This document shows positions 1-8,040 of a stretch of 64,000 bases of DNA, piece by piece; the first letter of the stretch is position 1, and each line of letters opens with the position of its first letter. The stretch is from NCBI GenBank assembly GCA_002428445.1, contig DIWJ01000052.1, forward strand, positions 10,001 to 74,000. The letters are read 5' to 3'. The stretch is from Syntrophaceae bacterium UBA6109 (GTDB lineage: Bacteria; Desulfobacterota; Syntrophia; Syntrophales; UBA6109). Both the position numbers and the translations under genes were made by a program. The notes under the pieces are model-generated. The model ran no database searches. It worked only from the letters and a program-made list of their open reading frames with translations, and was not told the DNA's origin.

Positions 1-2
1 TG

Positions 3-236
3 GACGCCTTCCTGCGCATCCCGACGGTGGAGAAGCTCAGGGTCTTCGGGAAATACTATTTCTACGACCCCAATACCGACCGGTCCAACGGCTATAAGAC
101 ATATGTCGCCGGCCTTTCGTATGACGTGTCTCCCGAGTTCATGCCCTTCGTCGCCTTTGAGCAGCGGATCTTCGACTCGGCCGCCGGAGGAAACGACTAT
201 GACAAGTATCAGCTCGGTTTTCAGCTGAAATTTTAG
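3..236 (+). CDS. Outer-membrane beta-barrel protein, C-terminal end (partial)
   Basis: The gene enters the window from the left and is read in frame from base 3 to a TAG at 234-236, giving 77 visible residues. The tail has alternating hydrophobic and polar residues with many aromatic positions (KYYFYD, YVAGLSYDV, MPFVAFEQRIF) and ends YQLGFQLKF. A C-terminal phenylalanine preceded by alternating hydrophobics is the signature recognised by the BAM machinery in outer-membrane barrels. The protein is therefore probably a porin or similar barrel in the outer membrane; its substrate cannot be told. A GC-rich hairpin follows the stop. Confidence 0.65.
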   Translation, partial: DAFLRIPTVEKLRVFGKYYFYDPNTDRSNGYKTYVAGLSYDVSPEFMPFVAFEQRIFDSAAGGNDYDKYQLGFQLKF

Positions 237-301
237 GATCCCCGATGCCCCTCTCTCAGCGATGGCACCCGGAACGGCCGGGACCGTCGCTGCCCCCCTC
301 C

Positions 302-331
302 CGGCGGGGCCTCCGCAAAGAGGCCCCGCCG
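302..331 (+). terminator. GC-rich hairpin after the barrel gene
   Basis: A perfect 12-bp stem (CGGCGGGGCCTC pairing with GAGGCCCCGCCG) with a 6-base loop lies 66 bases after the stop of the barrel gene. No U-tract follows, so it may stop transcription only weakly or protect the 3' end of the transcript. Confidence 0.55.
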
Positions 332-409
332 CAATAGTGGGCTGAGGCCGCCCGGGGACATTTTCTGCTTCCGGCTTCGGAAGCGGGCGCGTTAGAAATG
401 GAGGTCTTT

Positions 410-1849
410 ATGTCGGTATCCGTCCGCCGCGGCAGCCTGTATCGTCTGTTTTGCCGGACACTGGTGTTCGGGGTGCTCTTCCTGTCCCTTGCGGTCTCCT
501 CCGCCCTGGCGGCGGAGAAGATGAAAAGTTTCGATCTCAGCACGGCAATCGTGCAGGTGGCCAAGCAAGCCATCCCTTCCGTCGTCCACATCGGGGTGAC
601 GGAGAGCCGGGAGGTGGCCAACCCCTTCCTGCCCTTTGCGGATGACCCCCTCTTCCGGCGTTTCTTCAACGTCCCGCAGATGCCGAAGAAATTCAAGCGT
701 GAGCTGCAGGGCATCGGAACGGGGATCATCATCGACGCCCAGGGACATATCCTGACGAACCACCACGTGGCGGGCGGCGCGACCAAGATCGAGGTGCTGC
801 TCTCCAGCGGAGAACGGTATCCCGCGACGCTCGTCGGCACCGATCCCAAGACCGATTTGGCCGTTCTCAAGATCTCCGCAAAGGGATCGCTGCCCTACGC
901 GACCTTCGGAGATTCGGACAAGATCGAGGTCGGCGAGTGGGTCGTGGCGATCGGCCATCCGCGCGGCCTGAACCAGACCGTCACGCAGGGAATCATCAGC
1001 GCAAAACATCGCGCCGGGATCTCGGATCCGGGCAGCTACCAGGATTTCCTGCAGACCGATGCCGCGATCAATCCCGGAAACAGCGGCGGTCCGCTCCTGA
1101 ATCTCCGCGGGGAAGTTGTCGGCGTCAACGCGGTGATCGTCTCCCAGTCGGGCGGCTACGAGGGGATCGGCTTCACCATCCCCAGCAATATGGCCCTCTA
1201 CGTTTCCAAGGCGCTGATCGCCCATGGAAAAGTGGTCCGCGGCTGGGCGGGCGTCACCATCCAGGACTTGACACCGGAACTTGCAAAGACCGCCGGCGCC
1301 GGATCCGCAAAAGGCGTGTACGTTGCCGACGTGGTCAAGGGCGGCCCGGCGGAAAAGGCGGGGATCCGGAAGGGTGACGTGTTGACCGCCTACGGGGGAA
1401 AGGGCATCTCCGACTCCGCCGCCCTTCGGAACGCCGTCGCGGCGACGCCGGTCGGGCAGGAGGTCAAGGCGACCGTTCTGCGAGAAGGGAAGAAACTCGA
1501 ACTGACGATCCGGATCGAAAATCTCGAATTGATGGCCAAAGCCCTGGCCGCCGAGGTCAAAGAACGCCTCGGCGTGGGGGTGCGCGCCGTATCGCCCGCA
1601 GAGGCGAAAAAATACGGCCTCGACGGCAAGCAGGGCGTTGCCATTGCCAGCATAGAGGCGTCGAGTGTCTTCGGTGAAGCGGGATTCGAGGTGGGAGACA
1701 TCATCCTGGGGATCGACAATCAGCCCGTCGCCGATCTGGACACCTTCGTCCAGCTGGCAAGCGCGCTGAAGCCGAATGCGAAGGCGATCATCCTCGGCCT
1801 CGATCACCGGACCGGGAACATGGGCAACGTCGAGGTGACGATCAAGTAG
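410..1849 (+). CDS. DegQ/DegP-like periplasmic serine protease (HtrA family)
   Basis: A 479-residue HtrA-type protease/chaperone that should act on misfolded envelope proteins. An N-terminal signal peptide (hydrophobic core about 16-33, ALA before the cleavage region) sends it to the periplasm. The trypsin-like domain carries the triad His119 (TNHHV), Asp149 (KTDLAV) and Ser225 (NPGNSGGP). Two PDZ domains follow, at about 275-360 and 385-475. The start at 410 is preferred over the ATG at 398 because that first ATG lies inside the ribosome site GGAGG (400-404), which sits 5 bases before 410. Length and architecture match DegQ/DegP. It is followed at once by a MATE exporter. Confidence 0.93.
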   Translation: MSVSVRRGSLYRLFCRTLVFGVLFLSLAVSSALAAEKMKSFDLSTAIVQVAKQAIPSVVHIGVTESREVANPFLPFADDPLFRRFFNVPQMPKKFKRELQGIGTGIIIDAQGHILTNHHVAGGATKIEVLLSSGERYPATLVGTDPKTDLAVLKISAKGSLPYATFGDSDKIEVGEWVVAIGHPRGLNQTVTQGIISAKHRAGISDPGSYQDFLQTDAAINPGNSGGPLLNLRGEVVGVNAVIVSQSGGYEGIGFTIPSNMALYVSKALIAHGKVVRGWAGVTIQDLTPELAKTAGAGSAKGVYVADVVKGGPAEKAGIRKGDVLTAYGGKGISDSAALRNAVAATPVGQEVKATVLREGKKLELTIRIENLELMAKALAAEVKERLGVGVRAVSPAEAKKYGLDGKQGVAIASIEASSVFGEAGFEVGDIILGIDNQPVADLDTFVQLASALKPNAKAIILGLDHRTGNMGNVEVTIK

Positions 1850-1856
1850 CCGGACG

Positions 1857-3278
1857 GTGAACCGGGACGAAAACGGATGCAACAGGCAGGTCCGTCAGTT
1901 CAAGGAGGCCGCTACGGCAACGGACGAACCCTCGAGCCTGACCACGGGGAGCCTCTGGCGCAACATCTGGCAGCTTTCCTGGCCCATGCTGCTCATCATG
2001 ATCTTCAATTTCTTCGTGGGCTTCGCCGACGTCTACGTGGCGGGATTCATCAGCCCCGAGGTTCAGGCGGCGGTGGGCTTCGTCAGCCTCCTCTACTTCA
2101 CCGTCATCATCCTCGCCAATGCCATCAGCATCGGGACCGTCGCCCTGGTCTCGCGGGCCGTCGGCGGCGGAGATTTCGGACGGGCGATCGAGGTGGCCAG
2201 GCAATCCCTGCTCCTTGGCGGGGCGGTCTCCGTTGCCCTGACCCTTGTCGGCTATTTCTTTGCTCGGAACATCGTCGCCGCCGTGGGATTCCCGGAACAG
2301 ATCCGGGAAATCGCCGGCGTATTCCTGCGGATCTTTTCCGTCGGCCTGGGGGCAGAGTACATGCTCGTCATCTCGAACGCCGTCTTCCGGGCGGGCGGAG
2401 ACGTGCGGGCGGCCCTGTTGACGATGTTCTTCGCGAGCGCCGTCAACATCATCGGGGATTTCGTCCTGGTCTTCGGCCTTCCGGGCGTTCCGGGCCTGGG
2501 ATACCCGGGGATCGCGATCGCGACGGCGATTGCGGCCGCCCTCGGGATGGGAATCAGCTTCTTTCTTTTCTTCCGGGGCCGGTGGCGCAGCCTCTATAGG
2601 GGATCCTGGGCGGTGCGCCCGGCGGCGATCCGGCAGATCATCGGTCTGGGCTGGCCCGCCGCCATGCTGCAGATCGCCTGGAATGCGGGAACCGTCGTCC
2701 TGTACAACATCCTCGGCCGCCTGGGGGAGCACAGCATCACCGCGCTCGCGGCCATCGCCAACGGTCTGCGCATCGAGGCCGTGATCTTTCTGCCGGCTTT
2801 CGCCCTCAACATGTCGGCCTCGGTCCTCATCGGCCAGAACCTCGGGGCCGGAGAACCCGAACGGGCGGAACGGATGGGCTGGCGGATCGCCTCGGCAGGC
2901 GCATTGGTCCTGAGCGCCATGGCCGTCGTCGTCTTCATCTGGGCGGAGGCCTTCGCCGGCCTCGTGGCGAGGGATCCGGCGGTGCTGGCGGAGACCGCCC
3001 GCTACCTCAGGCTGAATATGCTCAGCCAGCCGTTCATTGCGCTGAGCCTTTCCCTCAGCGGCGGCCTCCAGGGAGCCGGCGACACCCGCGGGCCGATGTG
3101 GGCGATCGTTGTCGCCATGTGGCTGATCCGGCTTCCCCTCGCTTACGGTCTTGCCGTCCATCTGGGGTTCGGCGCCGTCGGCGTCTGGTGGTCCATGGTG
3201 ATTTCCATGGCCTGCCAGGGTCTTCTCATGGCCCGGCGATTTGCTTCGGGGCGCTGGAAGGAACTGCAACTGGAGTGA
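1857..3278 (+). CDS. MATE family efflux transporter
   Basis: A 473-residue polytopic membrane protein with about 12 hydrophobic segments in two halves, starting near residue 40 (LSWPMLLIMIFNFFVGFADV). It has typical MATE sequence, such as PAAMLQIAWN at the start of the second half and GGLQGAGDTRGPMW near the end. MATE proteins export cationic drugs or other small molecules in exchange for Na+ or H+. The GTG start at 1857 comes 7 bases after the protease stop, which suggests co-transcription. The N-terminal 35 residues are polar and poorly conserved in type, so a later start is possible. The substrate is not predictable. Confidence 0.9.
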   Translation: MNRDENGCNRQVRQFKEAATATDEPSSLTTGSLWRNIWQLSWPMLLIMIFNFFVGFADVYVAGFISPEVQAAVGFVSLLYFTVIILANAISIGTVALVSRAVGGGDFGRAIEVARQSLLLGGAVSVALTLVGYFFARNIVAAVGFPEQIREIAGVFLRIFSVGLGAEYMLVISNAVFRAGGDVRAALLTMFFASAVNIIGDFVLVFGLPGVPGLGYPGIAIATAIAAALGMGISFFLFFRGRWRSLYRGSWAVRPAAIRQIIGLGWPAAMLQIAWNAGTVVLYNILGRLGEHSITALAAIANGLRIEAVIFLPAFALNMSASVLIGQNLGAGEPERAERMGWRIASAGALVLSAMAVVVFIWAEAFAGLVARDPAVLAETARYLRLNMLSQPFIALSLSLSGGLQGAGDTRGPMWAIVVAMWLIRLPLAYGLAVHLGFGAVGVWWSMVISMACQGLLMARRFASGRWKELQLE

Positions 3279-3342
3279 GACGGAATACCGCGGCTTCCCC
3301 GGCCGCCGCCGCGGTCAAAAGCGTTCCTCTAAGGAGAAACCC

Positions 3343-4557
3343 ATGCTGAAGCTTTTCAATTCACTCGGGAAACGAATGGAAGATTTTCATCCCGTCAACG
3401 AGAAGGTCGTGCGCATTTTCACCTGCGGGCCTTCCGTCTACCAGCGGGCTCATATCGGAAACTTCAGGACCTTCCTGTTCGAGGACATCCTTGTCCGCTA
3501 TCTGAGATACTCGGGTTTCCTGGTGGAGCGGGGAATGAACTTCACCGACATCGAAGACAAGGCCATCGCCGAGGCCCGGAAGAGCGGGCTGACCATCCGC
3601 GAACTCACGGAGAAAAACATCGACGGATTTCTCCGGGAGATGAAACTTCTCGGGATGTCGATCCCCGAGCATATGCCGCGGGCCTCGGATTGCATCGATG
3701 AGGCTGCGGCCATGATCGAACGTCTTCTCGAGATCGGGGTCGCCTACCGGCATGAGGGAAATGTCTACTTCGATCCCCTGATGTTTCCGGACTTCGGAAA
3801 GCTCTTCGGCCTCGATATGAGCCGCTGGCCGGCGCAGAAGAGGCGCTTTCACCGCGACACCTACCCCGGCATCCAGTGGAACCTGGGCGATTTCATCCTC
3901 TGGCACGGATACCGGGAAGGGGACTCCCTGTTCTGGGATACCCCGATCGGACGGGGGCGGCCGTCCTGGAACATCCAGGACCCGAGCATGGTCGCCGCCC
4001 GCTTTCAGGAGACCCTTTCGATCTACTGCGGCGGCATCGACAACCTCTACCGGCACCACGACTATTCCATCGCCATTCTCGAGTCGCTCCGGCCCTATCC
4101 CGTGGCCCGCTTCTGGCTGCACGGCAACCACCTTCTCGTCGCCGGCAAGAAAATGTCCAAGAGCCGCGGAACGCTCGTCTACACCGATGCCCTTCTCGGG
4201 CAGGGATACGACGCCGCCGAGATCCGGTTTTTTCTTCTCTACGGTCATTACAGGGACAGGCTCTCCTATACGGAAAGAGCGATGAAATCATCGGTGGAGA
4301 AACTGAGGCGCCTGAGAAAAGAGGTCCATGAGATTTCCGGAAGGGCGGGCCGGGCGTCGCCGGAGGGAGACCCGGCGCGGTGGATTCGCGAGACCTTCCG
4401 GCGCCGCATGGACGACGATCTGGATGTAAGGGGCGCCTTCGACGGGATTGCCCGGGAACTGGCGGTCCTGCGCCGCGGAAATCCGGAGCCGGGGGCCGCC
4501 GCCGCTGTTGTCGCAGCCCTTCGGGAGGTCGACGGGGTCCTGAACGTGATCTTCTGA
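3343..4557 (+). CDS. Diverged cysteinyl-tRNA synthetase paralogue
   Basis: A 404-residue class I aminoacyl-tRNA synthetase of the CysRS type, shorter than the canonical cysS in this same window (62311-63783, 490 residues). It keeps the nucleotide-binding signatures HIGN (37-40, the HIGH motif) and KMSKS (270-274). The zinc/cysteine site is altered. Cys28 remains and the first His of the HH pair (His238) remains, but the second Cys ligand is Asp213 (WNIQD where the canonical protein has WHIEC), and the acidic ligand of HHENE is Ser242. The C-terminal tRNA-binding part is short. The start at 3343 follows AAGGAG at 3331-3336. It may no longer charge tRNA-Cys and could activate another amino acid or make a small-molecule conjugate; this is inference. 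Confidence 0.85.
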   Translation: MLKLFNSLGKRMEDFHPVNEKVVRIFTCGPSVYQRAHIGNFRTFLFEDILVRYLRYSGFLVERGMNFTDIEDKAIAEARKSGLTIRELTEKNIDGFLREMKLLGMSIPEHMPRASDCIDEAAAMIERLLEIGVAYRHEGNVYFDPLMFPDFGKLFGLDMSRWPAQKRRFHRDTYPGIQWNLGDFILWHGYREGDSLFWDTPIGRGRPSWNIQDPSMVAARFQETLSIYCGGIDNLYRHHDYSIAILESLRPYPVARFWLHGNHLLVAGKKMSKSRGTLVYTDALLGQGYDAAEIRFFLLYGHYRDRLSYTERAMKSSVEKLRRLRKEVHEISGRAGRASPEGDPARWIRETFRRRMDDDLDVRGAFDGIARELAVLRRGNPEPGAAAAVVAALREVDGVLNVIF

Positions 4558-4741
4558 CGTTTTGTACAGGCGCCGCCAAAGATGAAAAGAGGCGGTCTCC
4601 ACAAGGATTCCCGCCTCCTGTTCGTCGCCCCGTTTCCGGAACGGTCCGCGCCATGACAAAAGTCGCACGCCGCGTCCCGGTCCTTTCTTCTTCCGGTTCC
4701 GGCGGTTTCCGGCACCGTGCCGAACCCGGAGGACTGCGGCG

Positions 4742-5035
4742 CTATCCCTGCGAGAGATCAGCCTTCGCCTCGCGGTAGGCATCCACGCCCGCTTCGACGG
4801 CTTTCTTCAGCTTCTTCTTGTTCTCCGCAAGCACTTCCTTCTCGCGGCTCGCCAGATCCTCAATCTTCCGGCGCGTGTCTTCGTATTGGGCCTTGGCCTT
4901 TTCCAGCAGATCCTGCGTCGTCCGGCAGATCTCCTCCCGCGTATCTTTTCCGCTCTTGGGGGCATAGAGAATGCCCAGTGCGGCGCCGATCAAACCGCCG
5001 ATCAGAAATCCCTTGATGCAATCTTCCGTTGCCAT
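4742..5035 (-). CDS. YtxH domain-containing small membrane protein
   Basis: A 97-residue protein with the YtxH pattern: a short hydrophobic, glycine-rich segment at about 9-25 (FLIGGLIGAALGILYAP), then SGKDTREE and a long, highly charged helical region rich in Lys, Glu and Ala that is likely to form a coiled coil. Family members are usually called general-stress or gas-vesicle-like proteins, and their biochemical role is unknown. The gene is convergent with the CysRS paralogue and has an AAGGAGAGA ribosome site before its ATG. Confidence 0.8.
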   Translation of the reverse strand: MATEDCIKGFLIGGLIGAALGILYAPKSGKDTREEICRTTQDLLEKAKAQYEDTRRKIEDLASREKEVLAENKKKLKKAVEAGVDAYREAKADLSQG

Positions 5036-5345
5036 AGAGTTCTCTCCTTTCTGATGTCCATGATTTTCCGAAAAAATTCCCTTGAAATCATCTTATGAAT
5101 GCGGTGGAGTGAAAGCAACACGGAAAGAATGTCAGCCTATTGGTAGGATGGGACTACCACCGGCGGGGCCGCAACCACAACAGGGGCGGGCCCGTCAGGC
5201 CCTGCCCCCGTTGTGGTTTTCCTACATCCTGCATCCCGCCCTTGCCGGTGTAAGCGAGAAGGCAAGTCCAGCGCCCGGTAATTCACATGCCTGGATCAGT
5301 CTTGCATAAAGGCATTTGCCCGGTTGGCTTATATTTTTTTGCCGT
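5036..5345. other. Intergenic stretch upstream of the YtxH gene
   Basis: This 310-base gap separates two minus-strand genes and should hold the YtxH promoter, although no convincing -35/-10 pair was found. Apart from the large hairpin at 5173-5218 I see no gene or RNA here. Confidence 0.5.
5173..5218. terminator. Long GC-rich hairpin between the oxidoreductase operon and the YtxH gene
   Basis: Two 21-base arms (starting AACCACAAC and ending GTTGTGGTT) pair at 18 of 21 positions around a 4-base loop. It lies past the end of the minus-strand GlcF-like gene, as expected for the terminator of that operon. The only T-run, TTTT, follows on the plus strand, so the direction in which it acts is uncertain. 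Confidence 0.5.
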
Positions 5346-6521
5346 CTACTCAAGGGCTGCTGCGACGAGCTCGGTGATGTCCATCACGGATATTTTCTTC
5401 GTTTCTTCGTTCTTGCCGGCATCGGAAAGGCTGATGTTGCAGAAGGGACAAGCCGTCAGCAGAATATCTGCGCCAGTGTTCGAAGCCTGTTTCAGACGTT
5501 TTTCCGTGATTCTCTGAGAGGGCATCAATCCTTCAGGCGGTTCCATCCACATTCGGCCGCCTCCCATTCCGCAGCACTCACTGTCCGTTTTCACCGTCTC
5601 CATTTCTACAAGGGTCGCTCCGGGAATACGATTGATGAGCTTCCGAGGGGGTTCAAAGAGTTCGCATCGCCGTCCGAGATAGCAGGGATCGTGATAGGTG
5701 ACGGTTTTACGAACCGGTTTGGTCATGTCGAGTCTCCCCTCCTCGATCAGCTCGTTCAAGTATTGCGTGTAGTGACTGAATTTCAAACCATTTTGCCTGC
5801 ATTCATGGGTAAAGCTGAACAGGCTGTGTGGATCGGCAGTGATGATTCGCTTGGCGCCCGCCTCTTCGAAAAGGTTCAGATTGAACTCGGAAAGATATTG
5901 AAAAAGACCCGTCTCCCCTAACCGCTTCGCTTCGCTTCCGCTACATACTTCGCTTTCCAGGATGCCGAATTCGACGTTGGCGCGTTGAAGTATCCATGAG
6001 AGATTGCGGGCAATTTTCTGGGCTTGGGGGTCATAAGAGGCGGCACATCCGACATAAAAAATCGTTTCCATCGGATGATCTTTTGAGGCGCGCTTTATGT
6101 CAAGGCCTCTCGTCCATTGCGTTCGTTCGTGAGAAGGATTCCCCCAGGGATTGCCGCGCACATGCATATTCTTGAGAACTCTGTTCTGATCAGGCATCGG
6201 CCCAAGCATCTTTTCCACCAGGAGAAGCTCCCGCGCCTTTTCCACCATGTCAACAATAGGCAATCCCCTTGAAACCTTCTTGCATGTTTCTACGCATCTC
6301 CCGCAGGTCGTACAGGAGTAAACGAGATTACGAAAAGCCTCATCGAATATGTCCCATTTCACACTGTAATAGATCGACCGGTTGATACCGAAGGGCCCTT
6401 GAGTCAAGCGGTCCTTCAGAACAGGACACACATTATTGCAGTGGTGACATTTTTCACATTGTACAAGATTTTCAGACAGGGTCTCAACGATGTGTTCATC
6501 GCAGGTTATTTCTTCCATCAT
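5346..6521 (-). CDS. GlcF/HdrD-like iron-sulfur oxidoreductase subunit
   Basis: A 391-residue protein with two N-terminal 4Fe-4S motifs, Cys22/25/28/32 (CEKCHHCNNVCP) and Cys70/73/76/80 (CTTCGRCVETC). They are followed by two cysteine-rich CCG domains; the second is complete (HDPCYLGRRC, SECCGMGGGRMW, CPFC), while the first has a reduced set of cysteines. This layout passes electrons from a flavoprotein dehydrogenase to a quinone or another carrier, as in glycolate or lactate oxidases. Its start overlaps the stop of the FAD subunit by 4 bases, so the two are translationally coupled and probably form one complex. It is the last gene of the minus-strand operon. The electron acceptor is not known. 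Confidence 0.88.
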   Translation of the reverse strand: MMEEITCDEHIVETLSENLVQCEKCHHCNNVCPVLKDRLTQGPFGINRSIYYSVKWDIFDEAFRNLVYSCTTCGRCVETCKKVSRGLPIVDMVEKARELLLVEKMLGPMPDQNRVLKNMHVRGNPWGNPSHERTQWTRGLDIKRASKDHPMETIFYVGCAASYDPQAQKIARNLSWILQRANVEFGILESEVCSGSEAKRLGETGLFQYLSEFNLNLFEEAGAKRIITADPHSLFSFTHECRQNGLKFSHYTQYLNELIEEGRLDMTKPVRKTVTYHDPCYLGRRCELFEPPRKLINRIPGATLVEMETVKTDSECCGMGGGRMWMEPPEGLMPSQRITEKRLKQASNTGADILLTACPFCNISLSDAGKNEETKKISVMDITELVAAALE

Positions 6522-7936
6522 ATTTCTCCCTCAACGTTTCCGCGATTCAGTATGTTTTCAGGGTCAAAAATTCGTTTCATGCTCTTGATCAACTCGTAGC
6601 TCTTCTCTCCATATTTTGAACGGTAAAATGGGACACGATAGGGGAGTTGCCCCCAGTCGCCGCCTATGCCATCGTACTTGAGGTTCCATGCAGCTTCCAG
6701 ATCCCATAGAGTGGAAACAACGGTACGCATTTTTTCCACCGGCCATCCATAGGGAACGGCGAATCGGAGGTGCAGGGAGTCGGAACCAATGTGCCCGTAG
6801 AAATAGCACTCCATTTCGCGGAGGATTCCTTCGCCCGCTTCGCCGGTTGTGTACTTGTTCAGCTCCCTCATCGCCTGGGGAAGCATCGGGAGAGGGGGGT
6901 TGATCTCTATCGTCTGGCAGCCACGCAGCCCCTTCTCTTTTCCCCATTTTCTCCCGTACTCCCGTATGCCCCAGACTTGCTTTCGAACCTTCTCGTCTTC
7001 CAGGGTGAAAGCCGTCGTGGCCCCGACTTGTCTAAACAACTCCACCAGTTCCCCGGCGTTCCGCTTCGCTTCTTCTTTTGTCCTTCCCCCTGATCTGGTG
7101 ACAGCCATGGCTGTTTGGGGGTAATCGAGACCATAGGCCTCGATTCCTATCTTGCAGGCCTTTTCTCCGACAAACTCGCCGTCCATCGGAAGGGAAAGCT
7201 TGTTCTTGTACATGAGGCATATTGCCTGTCCGATATCTTCAACGGACGGGAAAAACCCTACGGCGTCGACGGTTTCCTGAAGAGGCACAAGGATCATACG
7301 AATCTTGGTGATGACACCCAGAACTCCTTCGGCACCCACAAAAATCCTCGTCAAGTCCCATCCCGACGAACGGCGAAGACATCTGGAGCCGGTTTGAATG
7401 ATTTCACCCGTGGGCAGAACCACTTCAAGGGCTATGATGTTGTTCAACGGTCGTCCAAAGACATTGTCCGTCAGGTGCCCAAGGGTGTTTACGCTTACCG
7501 CGCCTCCGATGCTCGATGTGGGCTGTGTCTGTATGGGGAAAAAATATCCGCGTTTTTCCAGTTCCTTTGTTGCTTCGCCGATCTTCACTCCCGGCCCGCA
7601 TTCAAGCCACTGATAGTCCTCTTCAACGACAAAATCCGTCAGTCTCTCGGTGCTCAGCACAATCCCGCCGTGCTTCGGTTTTGTACTGAAGATCAACGAT
7701 GTCCCTGAACCGAAGGTGGTCACCGGGATTCTCTGCCGGCTTGCATATTTCATGACCTCCGCAATCTCCAATGCATTGGCCGGATTGATCACAACATCGG
7801 GCAGATCCTCCTTTTGCACATCATAGGGCAGGCACGTGTCGGCAAAATTGATCCTCTCGAAGTAATCCGTCAGTACGTATTCTTTTCCGATCATACTTCT
7901 CAAATCCGAAACGACTTGATCGATGACAAGACTCAT
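6518..7936 (-). CDS. GlcD-like FAD-linked 2-hydroxyacid dehydrogenase
   Basis: A 472-residue flavoprotein of the FAD_binding_4 / FAD-oxidase C family. The N-terminal half contains the FAD-binding motif TFGSGTSL at about 95-102 and the ALEVVLPTGEII region. The C-terminal half ends SMKRIFDPENILNRGNV, typical of D-lactate, glycolate and 2-hydroxyglutarate dehydrogenases. It should oxidise a 2-hydroxy acid to the 2-oxo acid and pass electrons to the Fe-S partner encoded directly downstream. The operon context (lyase, MmgE/PrpD, carboxylate importer) suggests the substrate is a hydroxylated carboxylate made by the upstream enzymes, but which one cannot be read from the sequence. Confidence 0.88.
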   Translation of the reverse strand: MSLVIDQVVSDLRSMIGKEYVLTDYFERINFADTCLPYDVQKEDLPDVVINPANALEIAEVMKYASRQRIPVTTFGSGTSLIFSTKPKHGGIVLSTERLTDFVVEEDYQWLECGPGVKIGEATKELEKRGYFFPIQTQPTSSIGGAVSVNTLGHLTDNVFGRPLNNIIALEVVLPTGEIIQTGSRCLRRSSGWDLTRIFVGAEGVLGVITKIRMILVPLQETVDAVGFFPSVEDIGQAICLMYKNKLSLPMDGEFVGEKACKIGIEAYGLDYPQTAMAVTRSGGRTKEEAKRNAGELVELFRQVGATTAFTLEDEKVRKQVWGIREYGRKWGKEKGLRGCQTIEINPPLPMLPQAMRELNKYTTGEAGEGILREMECYFYGHIGSDSLHLRFAVPYGWPVEKMRTVVSTLWDLEAAWNLKYDGIGGDWGQLPYRVPFYRSKYGEKSYELIKSMKRIFDPENILNRGNVEGEI

Positions 7937-8040
7937 AACAAAAGCTCCTTCTCCATGACCCGTCTAAAGGAAGACGTTTTATTCTCCATTCGCCCGCAAC
8001 CCCCGGAGCACGCCACCGGGGAATGCGCTTGCTGAAGGAT

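Noticed and set aside
392..3269. Long minus-strand open frames (496 and 475 codons) opposite the protease and MATE genes
   Set aside because: They mirror real genes in GC-rich DNA, are full of Arg, Gly, Pro and Asp without any family motif and lack ribosome sites. The plus-strand proteins have clear catalytic motifs.
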